From: a candidate division KSB1 bacterium
Lineage (GTDB): Bacteria; Zhuqueibacterota; Zhuqueibacteria; Thermofontimicrobiales; Thermofontimicrobiaceae
Length of the DNA stretch: 64,000 nucleotides
Direction of reading: 5' to 3'
Assembly: GCA_034506395.1 (NCBI GenBank)
Contig: JAPDPQ010000001.1
Coordinates: forward strand, 254,435-318,434
A program made the position numbers and the translations under genes. The notes under the pieces were generated by a model, which saw only the letters and a list, made by a program, of their open reading frames with translations, was not told where the DNA came from and did not search any database. Positions 53,948 through 63,706 of this stretch are shown here, piece by piece. Each line of letters begins with the position of its first letter. The stretch's first letter is position 1.

Positions 53948-55645
53948 ATGTTAACTTGGACACAGACTTATACTCCGATACTGGATCAACTCGCCCTCTC
54001 GGCTCTGGTTGCAGCGTTGCCCGTAATCGTCTTATTGGGATTACTGGCATTTTTTAGGGCAAAGGCTTATCTTGCTGCGTTTCTTGGGCTCATCAGTTCT
54101 CTACTTATCGCTTTGTTTATCTATAAAATGCCAGCTCCCCTTGCGCTCATGGCAGCCGCTAATGGTGCGGCTTATGGTTTGTTTCCCATTGGCTGGATTG
54201 TGCTCTGCGCTATTTTTGTTTACGACATTAGCGTTGTTACTGGCAAATTCGAAATTGTGAAACGCTCGATTGCCGGACTTGCTGGTGATCGGAGGATTCA
54301 ACTGCTATTGGTCGCGTTCAGTTTTGGCGCCTTTATTGAAGGTGCTGCAGGCTTCGGCACGCCAGTGGCCATTTCTGCCGCCATGTTGATCGGTTTGGGA
54401 TTTCAACCATTGCCAGCCGCAGGATTAGCGCTGCTGGGGAATACTGCCCCGGTCGCTTTTGGTGCGCTAGGTACTCCCATCATCGCACTGTCGGCGGTCA
54501 CTGGACTGCCGCTGGAAACGCTCAGCGCAGCAGTCGGGCGTCAACTGCCATTTTTCTCCCTTATCGTGCCGTTCTGGCTGGTCTGGGCCATGGCGGGCTT
54601 CAAAGCGATGCGAGAGGTCTGGCCTGCATGCCTCACCTCAGGGCTAAGCTTCGCAATCGTCCAATTTCTGGTGAGCAATTACCATGGTCCCTGGGTGGTG
54701 GATATCGCTGGAGCCATCGTCTCCATGGCTGCCATGGTTGTTTTGCTCCAGTTTTGGCAGCCCCAATCTATCTGGCGATTTCAACATGAAAACGAAACCG
54801 AATCAGGGCTCACAACAGAACCAACCATGACCATCGACCATGCCGCTCACAAACAATCCCAACAGCCTACAAAGCATGAAATCTTTATGGCCTGGCTGCC
54901 ATGGATCCTATTGTCCATTTTCGTATTCATCTGGGGGCTCCCTCAGGTGAAAGCCTTCTTGAATAAATTTGTCGGGGTTACTTTCTTCAAATTTTCTGTC
55001 CCAATGCTCCATCAAGCTATTTTTCGCACTGCACCGGTCGTCATGCAGCCCAAAGCCGAGGATGCCATCTTCACCTTTAACTGGCTATCTGCCACTGGCA
55101 CAAGTTTATTGCTTTCTGGGATTCTCTCTGGCCTATTGCTCCGTCTCAGCCCAATGCGATTGCTCCACATCTTTTATGGCACGATAAAACGCGTCAAGCT
55201 CTCTCTGCTTACCATCGCTGCGATGTTGGCGTTGAGCTTCACTACCCGATACGCTGGATTAGATGCTACTCTTGGGCTCGCCTTTGCCAGCAGCGGTTTC
55301 CTGTTTCCGTTTTTTTCACCGCTCTTGGGCTGGTTGGGCGTGGCTTTAACTGGCAGCGACACATCATCCAACGTGCTGTTCGGAAACCTTCAGCAGATCA
55401 CAGCGCAACAGCTTGGTCTGTCGCCCATACTGGCCACCTCGGCAAATAGTTCCGGTGGGGTTATGGGCAAAATGATCGATGCCCAAAGTATTGTCGTTGC
55501 TGGCGTCGCCACTGGCCAACAAGGACAAGAGGGCATCATTCTTCGCTACGTGTTTTTTCACAGCCTCGTATTAGCGATCCTGGTGGGCATTCTGATCTTA
55601 TTGCAAGCCTATGTGGTTCCCGAGATGATTCCAATCATAAAATAG
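53948..55645 (+). CDS. L-lactate permease (LctP/LldP family)
   Basis: Inner-membrane proton-coupled transporter for lactate and possibly glycolate. 565 residues and about 12-14 helices; GAGGA precedes ATG 53948. Family hallmarks: the start [28 protein letters not shown] in the middle, [16 protein letters not shown] next to it, and near the end [14 protein letters not shown] with [16 protein letters not shown] hydrophilic loop of ~60 residues lies mid-protein, as usual. No lactate dehydrogenase gene is beside it, so the physiological substrate is inferred from the family. Confidence 0.95.
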   Translation: MLTWTQTYTPILDQLALSALVAALPVIVLLGLLAFFRAKAYLAAFLGLISSLLIALFIYKMPAPLALMAAANGAAYGLFPIGWIVLCAIFVYDISVVTGKFEIVKRSIAGLAGDRRIQLLLVAFSFGAFIEGAAGFGTPVAISAAMLIGLGFQPLPAAGLALLGNTAPVAFGALGTPIIALSAVTGLPLETLSAAVGRQLPFFSLIVPFWLVWAMAGFKAMREVWPACLTSGLSFAIVQFLVSNYHGPWVVDIAGAIVSMAAMVVLLQFWQPQSIWRFQHENETESGLTTEPTMTIDHAAHKQSQQPTKHEIFMAWLPWILLSIFVFIWGLPQVKAFLNKFVGVTFFKFSVPMLHQAIFRTAPVVMQPKAEDAIFTFNWLSATGTSLLLSGILSGLLLRLSPMRLLHIFYGTIKRVKLSLLTIAAMLALSFTTRYAGLDATLGLAFASSGFLFPFFSPLLGWLGVALTGSDTSSNVLFGNLQQITAQQLGLSPILATSANSSGGVMGKMIDAQSIVVAGVATGQQGQEGIILRYVFFHSLVLAILVGILILLQAYVVPEMIPIIK

Positions 55646-55748
55646 TCAATGCATCAAACTCTTAATATCTGGTGCTCGCAAGCGATCGGTTCTGCCAGCT
55701 CCTTGCTGCTTTTGCGGCAACATTTTTCAATCAAATCTGTCATATTCA

Positions 55749-56321
55749 ATGATGAATGATCCCAAAGACCTAATAAAAAAAATTCAAGCTGGCGACACCA
55801 TTTCGTTTCGATCGCTAATCGAACAATATCAGCGACTGGTAAGCCATATTGTCTTCCGGTTGGTCCGTTCACCGAAAGATCGAGAGGACATCTGCCAAGA
55901 TGTATTTCTTCAAGTTTATCAAAATTTGGGGACATTCAAATTTGAATCAAAGCTTTCGACCTGGATCGCTCGGATTGCTTATAATCGCTGTCTCAACTAT
56001 TTAGAAAAGAAACGAATCCCACTCTATCATGATGTTCTCAGTGCTGAAGCATCGGTTGAGACGTTAGCCGAGCACGGTGTGCAGCCAGATCAAGAGGTTG
56101 AATCAAGAGACCTTTCGGATGTGTTACAGCACGAAATTGAGCAACTACCCATCCAGTCTCGAACGATTATTACGCTCTATCATCTCGAGCAAATGAAATA
56201 TCAAGAGATCGCTGAGGTGATGCAAATGCCAGAGGGCACAGTGAAAAGCTATCTGTTTCGTGCGCGAAAATTGCTGAAACAAAGACTCAGTGAAAAATAT
56301 CGGATCGAAGAGTTAATTTGA
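55749..56321 (+). CDS. ECF-family RNA polymerase sigma factor, second copy
   Basis: 190 residues. Region 2 is clear (VFRLVRSPKDREDICQDVF, then STWIARIAYNRCLNYLEKK), and region 4 ends in the helix-turn-helix MKYQEIAEVMQMPEGTVKSYLF. It is of the RpoE/SigW type and distinct from the sigma factor at 12958. Two ATG codons stand in tandem at 55749 and 55752; no strong ribosome site is visible. The downstream zf-HC2 protein is the likely anti-sigma partner, but unlike the first pair it is 181 bases away rather than overlapping. Confidence 0.94.
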   Translation: MMNDPKDLIKKIQAGDTISFRSLIEQYQRLVSHIVFRLVRSPKDREDICQDVFLQVYQNLGTFKFESKLSTWIARIAYNRCLNYLEKKRIPLYHDVLSAEASVETLAEHGVQPDQEVESRDLSDVLQHEIEQLPIQSRTIITLYHLEQMKYQEIAEVMQMPEGTVKSYLFRARKLLKQRLSEKYRIEELI

Positions 56322-56502
56322 GTGATTCGGCTGGGAAATTATCAATTCTTGAGTTTGCAGGCTATTATCATTTGAGATTCTGAATGTTGATTTCATCGAT
56401 CCTGTTCATCGATCATCTTCCTGATGGCAACCGGCTCAAGAGCAAGAGAAATCAGGCCGAATGAAAAGTCATTACCGTGGGGAAAAATTTGTTGGAGGCC
56501 TA

Positions 56503-57042
56503 ATGACAAGCGATCATTTAACCGATCAACAACTGCAAGAATATCTTGACGGAGTTCTCGAGCCGCAGCAGGTGCTTGGTATCGAGAAACACCTCCGGCA
56601 TTGCGATGTGTGCCAGGCGGAGTTGCAGCAGTACCAATTTCTTTATTCTGAGTTGCAGGCCGCACCTCCAGCTATATTAGCTCCAGATTTTTCTGTCGCG
56701 GTGATAAAGATAATTCGCTTTGAAAAAACAAAAGCTTTGTTGACTCGGTTATGGTCCGCGTTGTGGCCGATCGGCACTTTTGCAGCGGCTGTCGGTGTGA
56801 TGAGCCGTTACGTCGATCTCAAATCGTTTGTCAGCTTATTCATCGAAAGTTTGAATCCAACGCGCTATTTCGATAGCACTATCATCGCCAATCTCTATCA
56901 GATCTTGGAAAAATACCACATCAATTTGAACATCATCATATTCGCTGGACTCACACTGATCCTAGTATTTCTGATCGATCAATTCATCTCAAAATATCGA
57001 TCCAAGATTTTCACTGATTTGAAAATTCTACCTATCTTGTAG
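56503..57042 (+). CDS. Zinc-finger (zf-HC2) anti-sigma factor, second copy
   Basis: 179 residues from ATG 56503, chosen because TGGAGG lies four bases upstream and the family motif starts at once (HLTDQQLQEYLDGVLEP); ATG 56461 would add 14 residues. The zinc signature is H-x3-C-x2-C (HLRHCDVC). Two hydrophobic helices follow (about 90-110, weak, and 155-175, ILVFLIDQF-type), so it is membrane bound. Most likely it restrains the sigma factor encoded just upstream. Confidence 0.87.
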   Translation: MTSDHLTDQQLQEYLDGVLEPQQVLGIEKHLRHCDVCQAELQQYQFLYSELQAAPPAILAPDFSVAVIKIIRFEKTKALLTRLWSALWPIGTFAAAVGVMSRYVDLKSFVSLFIESLNPTRYFDSTIIANLYQILEKYHINLNIIIFAGLTLILVFLIDQFISKYRSKIFTDLKILPIL

Positions 57043-57063
57043 CCAATTGTTATAGAAAAATTT

Positions 57064-57870
57064 TCAAAATCCCAAGTGAAAAAACCGAATGCAATCGAAA
57101 AAATCATCGCATTTCAGCATCACAGTGAAATCGCCTCTGCGCTGTGCGCCTGGATACCATGCCGCTCGATTGGCGACATCCTTCTTTTTAAAATCGACTT
57201 CGATCGTATAAGGGGGATCATATCTCAGAGGCTTAAAAGTGCCAAGCCGTTGTAACGCTCGGCTCACCCCAGATTTAATGAGCTCCTGCGATTTTTTGGG
57301 ATGCAGATTCAAACTGGCCTCTCCGAGCCCGCGTTTCACCGCAACGGTTTCAATCCCAGGGATTAGCTTCTGGGCTTGATCGCAAATCGCCTGATCGCCC
57401 GACACAAAAATTACTGGCACGTTGAAATAACCAGCAATCAACGCATTCCAGCCCAGCTCTGGCAGCGAAATTCCATTAACGCGTAGATCGAAAATGGCAC
57501 CACTCATGGTATGGGCAAGCGTGCCGTCTGGAGTCATGGATTTGGCATGATAGCCAACGCAGCAGACCGCTGCAAAACTCTGATCCAGCCCCTCCATCAT
57601 GGCGAATGGCCCTTTGGACCACTCTCGAATCAATAATGCACTTTCGTGCAATTTATCTGGAATCAGATTTCTGGCAGAGCTATGAGCGTCGCGCACGACA
57701 ATTTCCGTTGCACCCTGCTCCAAAGCACCCTCTATAGCCGCGTTCACCTCATTGGTCATGATCTGCCGAAAATACTGGTAATCTGGATGATTCCCGCTGG
57801 TCTCATCCCAATGGATCACACCCGTTATTCCCTCCATATCTGCCGAAATGTAGATTTTTTTATTATTCAT
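57064..57870 (-). CDS. M55-family D-aminopeptidase (DppA type)
   Basis: Zinc peptidase releasing D-amino acids, notably D-Ala, from peptides such as cell-wall fragments. 268 residues from ATG 57870 (GAGG eight bases away); the frame runs further upstream without family similarity. The S-x-D-x-E-G motif, which gives the family its name, is intact in ISADMEGITGV; VRDAHSSARN, GYHAKS and AHTMSG hold the other metal and catalytic residues. It forms decamers in characterised cases. It may recycle peptidoglycan peptides, in keeping with the diaminopimelate genes elsewhere in the window. Confidence 0.93.
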   Translation of the reverse strand: MNNKKIYISADMEGITGVIHWDETSGNHPDYQYFRQIMTNEVNAAIEGALEQGATEIVVRDAHSSARNLIPDKLHESALLIREWSKGPFAMMEGLDQSFAAVCCVGYHAKSMTPDGTLAHTMSGAIFDLRVNGISLPELGWNALIAGYFNVPVIFVSGDQAICDQAQKLIPGIETVAVKRGLGEASLNLHPKKSQELIKSGVSRALQRLGTFKPLRYDPPYTIEVDFKKKDVANRAAWYPGAQRRGDFTVMLKCDDFFDCIRFFHLGF

Positions 57871-58007
57871 CGGAATCGCCTCATTATTCGATTCATCCCC
57901 GTTCTGATTTGGATAAGATCCATCAAGCATACCACCGTTCGTATGCAAGGATATAATTTCAATTCTCCTTTGCGCAGCAATTTATCAGTTATTAAATCGC
58001 GAGTTGT

Positions 58008-58691
58008 TCATTTAGAATTTATTTCTCGATAAAACGAGACGATCCTTTGTACCACATCCTCTGCTGAGTCTGCGATTTGGAACAACAATAGATCTTCCTC
58101 AGATATTTTCCCCTCTGCCAGCAAGGTATTTTCCAGCCAATCGACAAAACCTTTCCAATACTTGGAGTTCACGAGGATCACTGGGAATTTGCCGATTTTT
58201 TGCGTTTGGATCAAAGTAAGAGCCTCACAGAGCTCATCGAGCGTGCCGAATCCGCCCGGCAGGATGACAAATGCCTTGGCATATTTCACGAACATCACCT
58301 TTCGAACAAAAAAGTAACGAAAATCGAGCTGGATATTGGCATACGGATTGGGTTTTTGCTCAAACGGAATATCAATATTAAGTCCCACAGAGACACCTCC
58401 AGCCTCGGCCGCACCGCGATTGCCTGCTTCCATAATTCCAGGTCCGCCACCCGTGATAATTCCGTAACCTGCTTGCACCAGAAGCTGCGCGATCTGTCGT
58501 GCCATCTCGTAATCAGGATCGCCTGGTTTCGAACGAGCAGAACCAAACATGGTAACGCAATCCCCTACCTTGGAAAGCTCTTCAAATCCTTCCACAAACT
58601 CCGAAATAATCCGAAACACGCGCCAGCTATCCTCAATGAATAATTTCTCGATCTGTCCATTGATTGGCTTATACATTTTCCGTTTCAGCAT
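58008..58691 (-). CDS. LOG-family Rossmann protein (TIGR00730 type)
   Basis: 227 residues, predicted nucleoside 5'-monophosphate phosphoribohydrolase. The family motifs are present: GSARSKPGDPDY, GGGPGIMEAGNRGA (phosphate binding) and PGGFGTLDEL (the PGGxGTxxE catalytic signature with Arg/Glu). Plant LOG proteins activate cytokinins; bacterial members act mainly as nucleotide-salvage or YgdH/PpnN-like enzymes. GAGG precedes ATG 58691. It is followed on the same strand by the M55 peptidase gene. Confidence 0.92.
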   Translation of the reverse strand: MLKRKMYKPINGQIEKLFIEDSWRVFRIISEFVEGFEELSKVGDCVTMFGSARSKPGDPDYEMARQIAQLLVQAGYGIITGGGPGIMEAGNRGAAEAGGVSVGLNIDIPFEQKPNPYANIQLDFRYFFVRKVMFVKYAKAFVILPGGFGTLDELCEALTLIQTQKIGKFPVILVNSKYWKGFVDWLENTLLAEGKISEEDLLLFQIADSAEDVVQRIVSFYREINSK

Positions 58692-58991
58692 ATTGCGACC
58701 TCAGCTTTCTTAAAATTCATCGTTCCCAAAATTAGACCACAATTCAACTCGATCAGATTTTGCCAGTTAAATAAACCGCTGTTGCTTTCAACTGGTCTGG
58801 TCCTTTCACTGATGCGCTTCTTTCGAAAGTCCCAAATTTATGATAAATCAATTTGAAAAGCAATGAATTTTTTGGTTGTTTCAATGATATAAGATTAGTA
58901 TATTTTTCTGTCGAAAACATTGCCCTGACGCAATAAAAGATGCAACATCAACGATCGACATAACATGAAAAACGATTATGGGAATCCCATC

Positions 58992-59411
58992 ATGACTGAA
59001 AGCCAACAGAAGACGATCCGAATCGATAAATGGTTGAAGATTGCGCGGATCATCAAAACGCGCAATCAAGCAGCAGAAGCTTGTGATCAAGGTAGGGTAA
59101 AGGTGAATGATCAAATTGCTAAGCCAGCGAAGCTCATCAAGGTTGGGGATGTGATATCGATTAAATTCAAATGGCGAACCCGGACCTTTGATGTGCTGGA
59201 TGTAGTGCAGAAGAACGTAAAAGCGGAACAAGCTCGGTTGCTCTACCATGAACATGAATTGACGCCTGAGGAAAAGGTCCAAGAGGAGCTTCGAAGTCTG
59301 TTTTATCAAGCTGCGAAATCGCAGCGACCCAAATTTAAGGGTCGTCCCACTAAAAAGGAACGTCGCGAGCTGGAAAAATTTCGCGGGAGATGGGGTCATT
59401 TCAATGATTGA
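58992..59411 (+). CDS. S4-domain RNA-binding protein, HslR (Hsp15)-like
   Basis: 139 residues from ATG 58992, or 148 from ATG 58965; neither has a good ribosome site. The S4 domain is N-terminal (IRIDKWLKIARIIKTRNQAAEAC, then GRVKVNDQIAKPA), followed by a basic tail (PKFKGRPTKKERRELEKFRGRW) as in Hsp15. In E. coli Hsp15 binds stalled 50S subunits carrying nascent chains and helps recycle them after heat shock. A related role here is inferred. Confidence 0.88.
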   Translation: MTESQQKTIRIDKWLKIARIIKTRNQAAEACDQGRVKVNDQIAKPAKLIKVGDVISIKFKWRTRTFDVLDVVQKNVKAEQARLLYHEHELTPEEKVQEELRSLFYQAAKSQRPKFKGRPTKKERRELEKFRGRWGHFND

Positions 59412-59809
59412 ATTGCTACTGAATGATTAATTTCAATACCAAGCACACCGATCCATCAAAAAAATCTCCTGATTTGAGATCAAATTCTCCCTTCTTTTTC
59501 CCTGCGCTGGTTATTGTTATAATAATTTTACTTGCCTAAATGGCCAATTTTTACTATTATTACCGAAGCAAATCCTGGACTATATGGAGGGAGGACCAAT
59601 AGTCCACCTGGTCTTTTGTCTCATGCTCGGAGCTCAGATCATTCGGTGGTTTGAGCTTTTTTTATTTAAAGAGACATAAAACCTGGGTCGCCAGTGGGGC
59701 CTCAGCGCTAATTTTTTCAACCGATTTTTATCTGGCCAAGCGAAATGATCGATACAATGACGGAGCGATCTTTTATGCGAAACGATCACGATAAATCTGA
59801 GAACCAGCT
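59412..59809. other. Intergenic with two hairpins before T runs
   Basis: 398 bases. Besides the terminator listed separately, GACCA/TGGTC (59593-59597 and 59609-59613) followed by TTTT may be a second weak hairpin. No coding frame. Confidence 0.4.
59631..59663 (+). terminator. Probable terminator after the S4 gene
   Basis: AGCTCA (59631-59636) and TGAGCT (59652-59657) pair perfectly around a 15-base loop, followed by a T run of seven. It is more open than a canonical terminator but correctly placed for the S4 gene. Confidence 0.5.
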
Positions 59810-62104
59810 ATGATGAAGATGATAAACATTGTCTGGGTGCTTCTGAACATAGCGGCTACTATTTTTCTTTATCTCTTAACCAAAAGAATTAACGCTAAAA
59901 AGTTCAAAGTTGAAGTCTTGGATACAAAAGTAAAAGCCATTCAGAAACGTCTGGAGAATGAACGCCATGAATTGGAGGAGTTAAGCCAAACGCTGCAAGA
60001 ACAAAAGATGGTTCTCAATCAAAAATGGGATCAAATCCAAGAAGCCAACCAACTTCTGGATGCACGTGCCTTGAAATTGGATGAAGAACGGAAAGGGCTG
60101 GCGGCGCAACAAGAGGAGTTGACTGCAAAAAAAATTGAGATCGAGCAGCAAGAGGTCAAATTGGAACAGACGATGCAGCAGCTCAAGGAAAAGTGGCAGC
60201 AGCATCGGAATGAGATAAGGGCTGAGCGAGAGCAATTGGTCAATGAATTTGAGCGCATCAATGAGGCAATTCGATATTTGGAGTCGCTGGAGAGCAAAGT
60301 AAAGCTCGAGAATCAAAAAGCAGACAAGGAAAAAAGCTATTTAGCCGAACAGTTCAAGGCATTAGAAAACGCGAAACGCGACTTGGAGCAAAAGAGCCAA
60401 CAACTTCAGGAAAAGGAAAAGCAACTGAACGAAGCGGCTCAACAGCAGCGAGAGGAACGGGATCGTCTGGAACGCGAGCGGGAAAAATTGTTTCAATGGC
60501 AACAATCATTGGAACACCAGATAGCAGAACAAAAGATAGTGAAAGGATCCAAAACTTCGGCTCATCCGAAAAGTGAAGTGCCTAACAATGACCTGCGACA
60601 AGATCAAGTCGCGCCATCATCGCCGAGAATCTCAATTCCTCGGCCCGATGAGGCAATGGAAAAAAATATCGCTGAACGGTGGCATTGGGTGGGAAACCTG
60701 TTGCGAGATGATGGCCGGCCTGACGAATTGCTGTTCGGCAAAACGCTCCCGCGCATAATTGATCAACAGCGGTGGGCAGACGTTGACGGGATCGTTATCG
60801 GAGAGCAAGTCGACGGAACTGATCAACTTCTGTGGCAACTTCGACCCAATAGAAGCGAAATGGAATTGGATCTCAATGCTCTGGAACAACAGCAGAAAAT
60901 AAATATCTTGACACAGAGCCACAACACGCAATTTTTTCTCGCGGCCTATGATAAGGATCAGCGTCTCATCGGATTTCAGACTTTTCGATTTATGGCTCAA
61001 CTGCATGATATCGATGTCGAACATCCTCCACTATTGCCTGGGCCAGAGGGGCATCGCCCCACCCAGATTCGGTTTGCTCATGAACCCGGTTGTCAAATCC
61101 GGCCACTCACTCCCGATGAAAGCGGAATCATCGCTCGCAAGGAGAGCGATGAGACAATCGCTATCATTCCGCCCCACCCTGAGTTAGATGCTACGAACTG
61201 GGAAATCATAGATAGCCAAGGCCGAAAAATTGAGATTTGCATCCGACTTCACCGGATTTGGTGGAGCTTGATGAGCAACCAGGATTCGATGACGCAAACA
61301 ATGCTATCCAGCCAGCCCTTGGAAATCCCCTGGGGACAAATTCACTCTGGAAAATTAACGGGTCTCGCAATTTGGTTGCCTCTGGCGCATGGCCTGCAAC
61401 AAATCTATGTTGGGCTCACTAAGCAGAAGCGCAAGGCATTCCAACTTCAGCCAGAAGATCGACAAATCCTCGTCTCACTGGATGGATGGATAAAATCCAC
61501 TGAACTTGCACAGTTTTCACAACGCGTTTCAATTCAACTCTGGCTCGATAAGCGCACACAAGAGTCCACGGAAATAGCTTATATTTTGCCTGCGCCATGG
61601 CAGTGTAGAGCACCCGATTGTCAGTTCAGAACGTTTGATAGAACCGATTTTCGAGACCATATCAAAGATCATCATTTTGATTTCTATTTTCGACAAGCCG
61701 AGTATTCCGAGATCCGAGATCATCGGGATTTAAATTTGCCAGCACAAATCTATCAATGCGGCTATTGCCATCAATACATTGCCACGAAGGCGGATGAAGC
61801 CAATCCTGTCAATGTCATCATTCATCACATCCTCGGCTGCACCGAGGCCAATCAGCTCAATGGGGCCCCAGTCATTCAATTTCGGATCGTCACCAATAGC
61901 GACGAAATTCGCCGCCATGTCATTCCAAACTTGCCGCGCTTCTATAAATGCAATTTATGCCAAAAGTTCTTTGAACATCAGGACAGGGATCAGATGTTGG
62001 ACCATCTTTTGTCTTCCCATGAATCGGCGATACTTGAATCAAATGATCTCACGACAACCCAACCCAAATCTGAAAACGCCTTTCAGCAGCCTGCGAGTGT
62101 TTAA
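59810..62104 (+). CDS. Membrane-anchored coiled-coil protein with three C2H2-like zinc motifs
   Basis: 764 residues, no family recognised as a whole. An N-terminal transmembrane helix (INIVWVLLNIAATIFLYLL) is followed by a very long coiled coil (about 30-245, rich in Glu, Gln, Lys and Leu), a Pro/Ser linker, and a ~350-residue central part with two beta-rich segments (HWVGNLLRDDG.. and IEICIRLHRIWWSL..). The last 170 residues hold three Cys/His motifs: C-x4-C-x12-H-x3-H (~597), C-x2-C with HH-x3-C (~648), and C-x2-C-x14-H-x4-H (~713). C2H2-type fingers are rare in bacteria. The coiled coil and anchor suggest a scaffold or tether. Its partners are unknown. Confidence 0.85.
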   Translation: MMKMINIVWVLLNIAATIFLYLLTKRINAKKFKVEVLDTKVKAIQKRLENERHELEELSQTLQEQKMVLNQKWDQIQEANQLLDARALKLDEERKGLAAQQEELTAKKIEIEQQEVKLEQTMQQLKEKWQQHRNEIRAEREQLVNEFERINEAIRYLESLESKVKLENQKADKEKSYLAEQFKALENAKRDLEQKSQQLQEKEKQLNEAAQQQREERDRLEREREKLFQWQQSLEHQIAEQKIVKGSKTSAHPKSEVPNNDLRQDQVAPSSPRISIPRPDEAMEKNIAERWHWVGNLLRDDGRPDELLFGKTLPRIIDQQRWADVDGIVIGEQVDGTDQLLWQLRPNRSEMELDLNALEQQQKINILTQSHNTQFFLAAYDKDQRLIGFQTFRFMAQLHDIDVEHPPLLPGPEGHRPTQIRFAHEPGCQIRPLTPDESGIIARKESDETIAIIPPHPELDATNWEIIDSQGRKIEICIRLHRIWWSLMSNQDSMTQTMLSSQPLEIPWGQIHSGKLTGLAIWLPLAHGLQQIYVGLTKQKRKAFQLQPEDRQILVSLDGWIKSTELAQFSQRVSIQLWLDKRTQESTEIAYILPAPWQCRAPDCQFRTFDRTDFRDHIKDHHFDFYFRQAEYSEIRDHRDLNLPAQIYQCGYCHQYIATKADEANPVNVIIHHILGCTEANQLNGAPVIQFRIVTNSDEIRRHVIPNLPRFYKCNLCQKFFEHQDRDQMLDHLLSSHESAILESNDLTTTQPKSENAFQQPASV

Positions 62105-62404
62105 CCGTGATCTGAGATGAAACGAAAATATGAATTGTTCATCGGATGGACTTGGCCAATAGTTATTCTGTATTCAATCTCATGAAGTCCTTTTCTGTTT
62201 TCTTTATCCGCTTACTCCAATCCCTGACAAATCAGAAGCATCCAGATCGACCATCAATGAGGCGTTTAACGCGATAATTTCGCTGAGCCATATAAGCTAA
62301 GCTGATTGGCGATTGTTTAGACTCTAAATGCACTGCGAAGCGCGATAATAGCAAGCGATAATTCAATTTGAAGCTTAGCGGAAAACAAACCGAAGATCCA
62401 TGAA
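62105..62404. other. Intergenic, nothing recognised
   Basis: 300 bases between convergent genes. No convincing terminator, repeat or gene. Confidence 0.4.
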
Positions 62405-63706
62405 TTAATAATTCCCCCAGCGCTCTTTCGGCGGATTGTAATAGCCGAATCGGATCCATGGGGCATTGGCTTTAATGGTCTGCTGCCACCTCAAAATACC
62501 CACTGGTCGAGTGACTTTTTCATTTAATTCTAATGCTTGAATATACCAGCCGGGATCAATATTCAGGTTGCGCATCTGGATCAAATCGACTCGATACTCT
62601 TTGACAATTTTAATTAGCTGTTCCATCTCAATGGGATCGTCGGTCAAACCTGGGAAGATGAAATAGTTCAACGAAATCCATTTCTGATAACGCCGCATGA
62701 CAGCCATGGACTCCAGGACATCTTCGAAAACATAGCTTTTTGGCTGATAATAGCGCAGATACAAATCTCGTTGTGCGCTGTTGAGACTGACACGAATGCT
62801 ATCCAATCCGGCACGACAAAGCCGTTCGATCGTATTGGGATCACTGGCATTTGTGTTCAAATGAATCGTGCCGCGCTCGGTGATGCGTCGAATCACTCGA
62901 ATTGCGTCCTCTATCAAATCTCCCTGGAGCAGTGGCTCCCCCTCGCAGCCTTGGCCAAAACTAATCATAGCAGCTTCGGCGTGTTCGAGATGTGGCACTG
63001 TATATTGAACGATCTCGTCGATGGTGGGAACAAAATCGATCCGGTCCTGCGTTGCAGTTACTCCCTCTTTGGGCTGCTTGGAGATGCAACCAATGCATCG
63101 CGCGTTGCAAGATGGGCTGATGGGAACTGGGCACTCCCACCGCTCCAGAACGAAATTTTGGGCATTAGGGCAGAAATAGCGCCGCACGCAATTATGAACC
63201 AAATGCGCGACCAGCCGATTATTTGGGAATCGAGCTAACATTTTTTGACAGCCGCGTTCGATCAAATCAGGATCAAATTGCTGTGGGTCGTGCCGGACAT
63301 CGGTGTCGACCCGGATGGCAGCTGTCCAGAACTGATCCCTTTGCCAGCCGATGGGACTATAAGCGAACAGCGGCAATCTCGCAGCATCGGGCTGGGATTG
63401 ATAGGCGACACAGTATAGCTGGGTATAAGCCGGGGGCAAAAATAGCGCTGCGGCAATGATCGGTTTTCCCCGATATCTTTTCAGTGTCACCATACGATCG
63501 CGTGTCCGATCATAGCCAATCGGAAGTCGATCTGGCAATTCAAACAACAAACTGCCTGGAGGCATGGGCATCAATTCATCTCGCTCTGGCAATAACTCAC
63601 CTTTCACCCTGCTCACCACCATTTCCAGTCCAGGGATCTCAAATAAATTGCCATGTCCATCGCTCACAACCAACCAGGGAAGATTGTTCGATTCTCGGTT
63701 GCTCAT
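62405..63706 (-). CDS. Radical SAM protein with long N-terminal domain
   Basis: 433 residues. The first ~190 form an unrecognised domain beginning LPWLVVSDGHGNLFEIPG and ending in a Cys-rich stretch (HNCVRRYFCPNAQNF, then WECPVP). The radical SAM core follows with C-x3-C-x2-C (Cys200, Cys204, Cys207), the loop FGQGCEGEPLL and a TIM-barrel pattern (IHLNTNASDP, SIRVSLNSA). Extra Cys residues at ~173, 179 and 192 before the core could bind another cluster or a zinc ion. The reaction is unknown; it differs from the peptide-type radical SAM enzyme at 29694. Confidence 0.9.
   Translation of the reverse strand: MSNRESNNLPWLVVSDGHGNLFEIPGLEMVVSRVKGELLPERDELMPMPPGSLLFELPDRLPIGYDRTRDRMVTLKRYRGKPIIAAALFLPPAYTQLYCVAYQSQPDAARLPLFAYSPIGWQRDQFWTAAIRVDTDVRHDPQQFDPDLIERGCQKMLARFPNNRLVAHLVHNCVRRYFCPNAQNFVLERWECPVPISPSCNARCIGCISKQPKEGVTATQDRIDFVPTIDEIVQYTVPHLEHAEAAMISFGQGCEGEPLLQGDLIEDAIRVIRRITERGTIHLNTNASDPNTIERLCRAGLDSIRVSLNSAQRDLYLRYYQPKSYVFEDVLESMAVMRRYQKWISLNYFIFPGLTDDPIEMEQLIKIVKEYRVDLIQMRNLNIDPGWYIQALELNEKVTRPVGILRWQQTIKANAPWIRFGYYNPPKERWGNY

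Noticed and set aside
58881..59399. 172-codon minus-strand frame
   Set aside because: Antisense shadow of the S4 protein gene.
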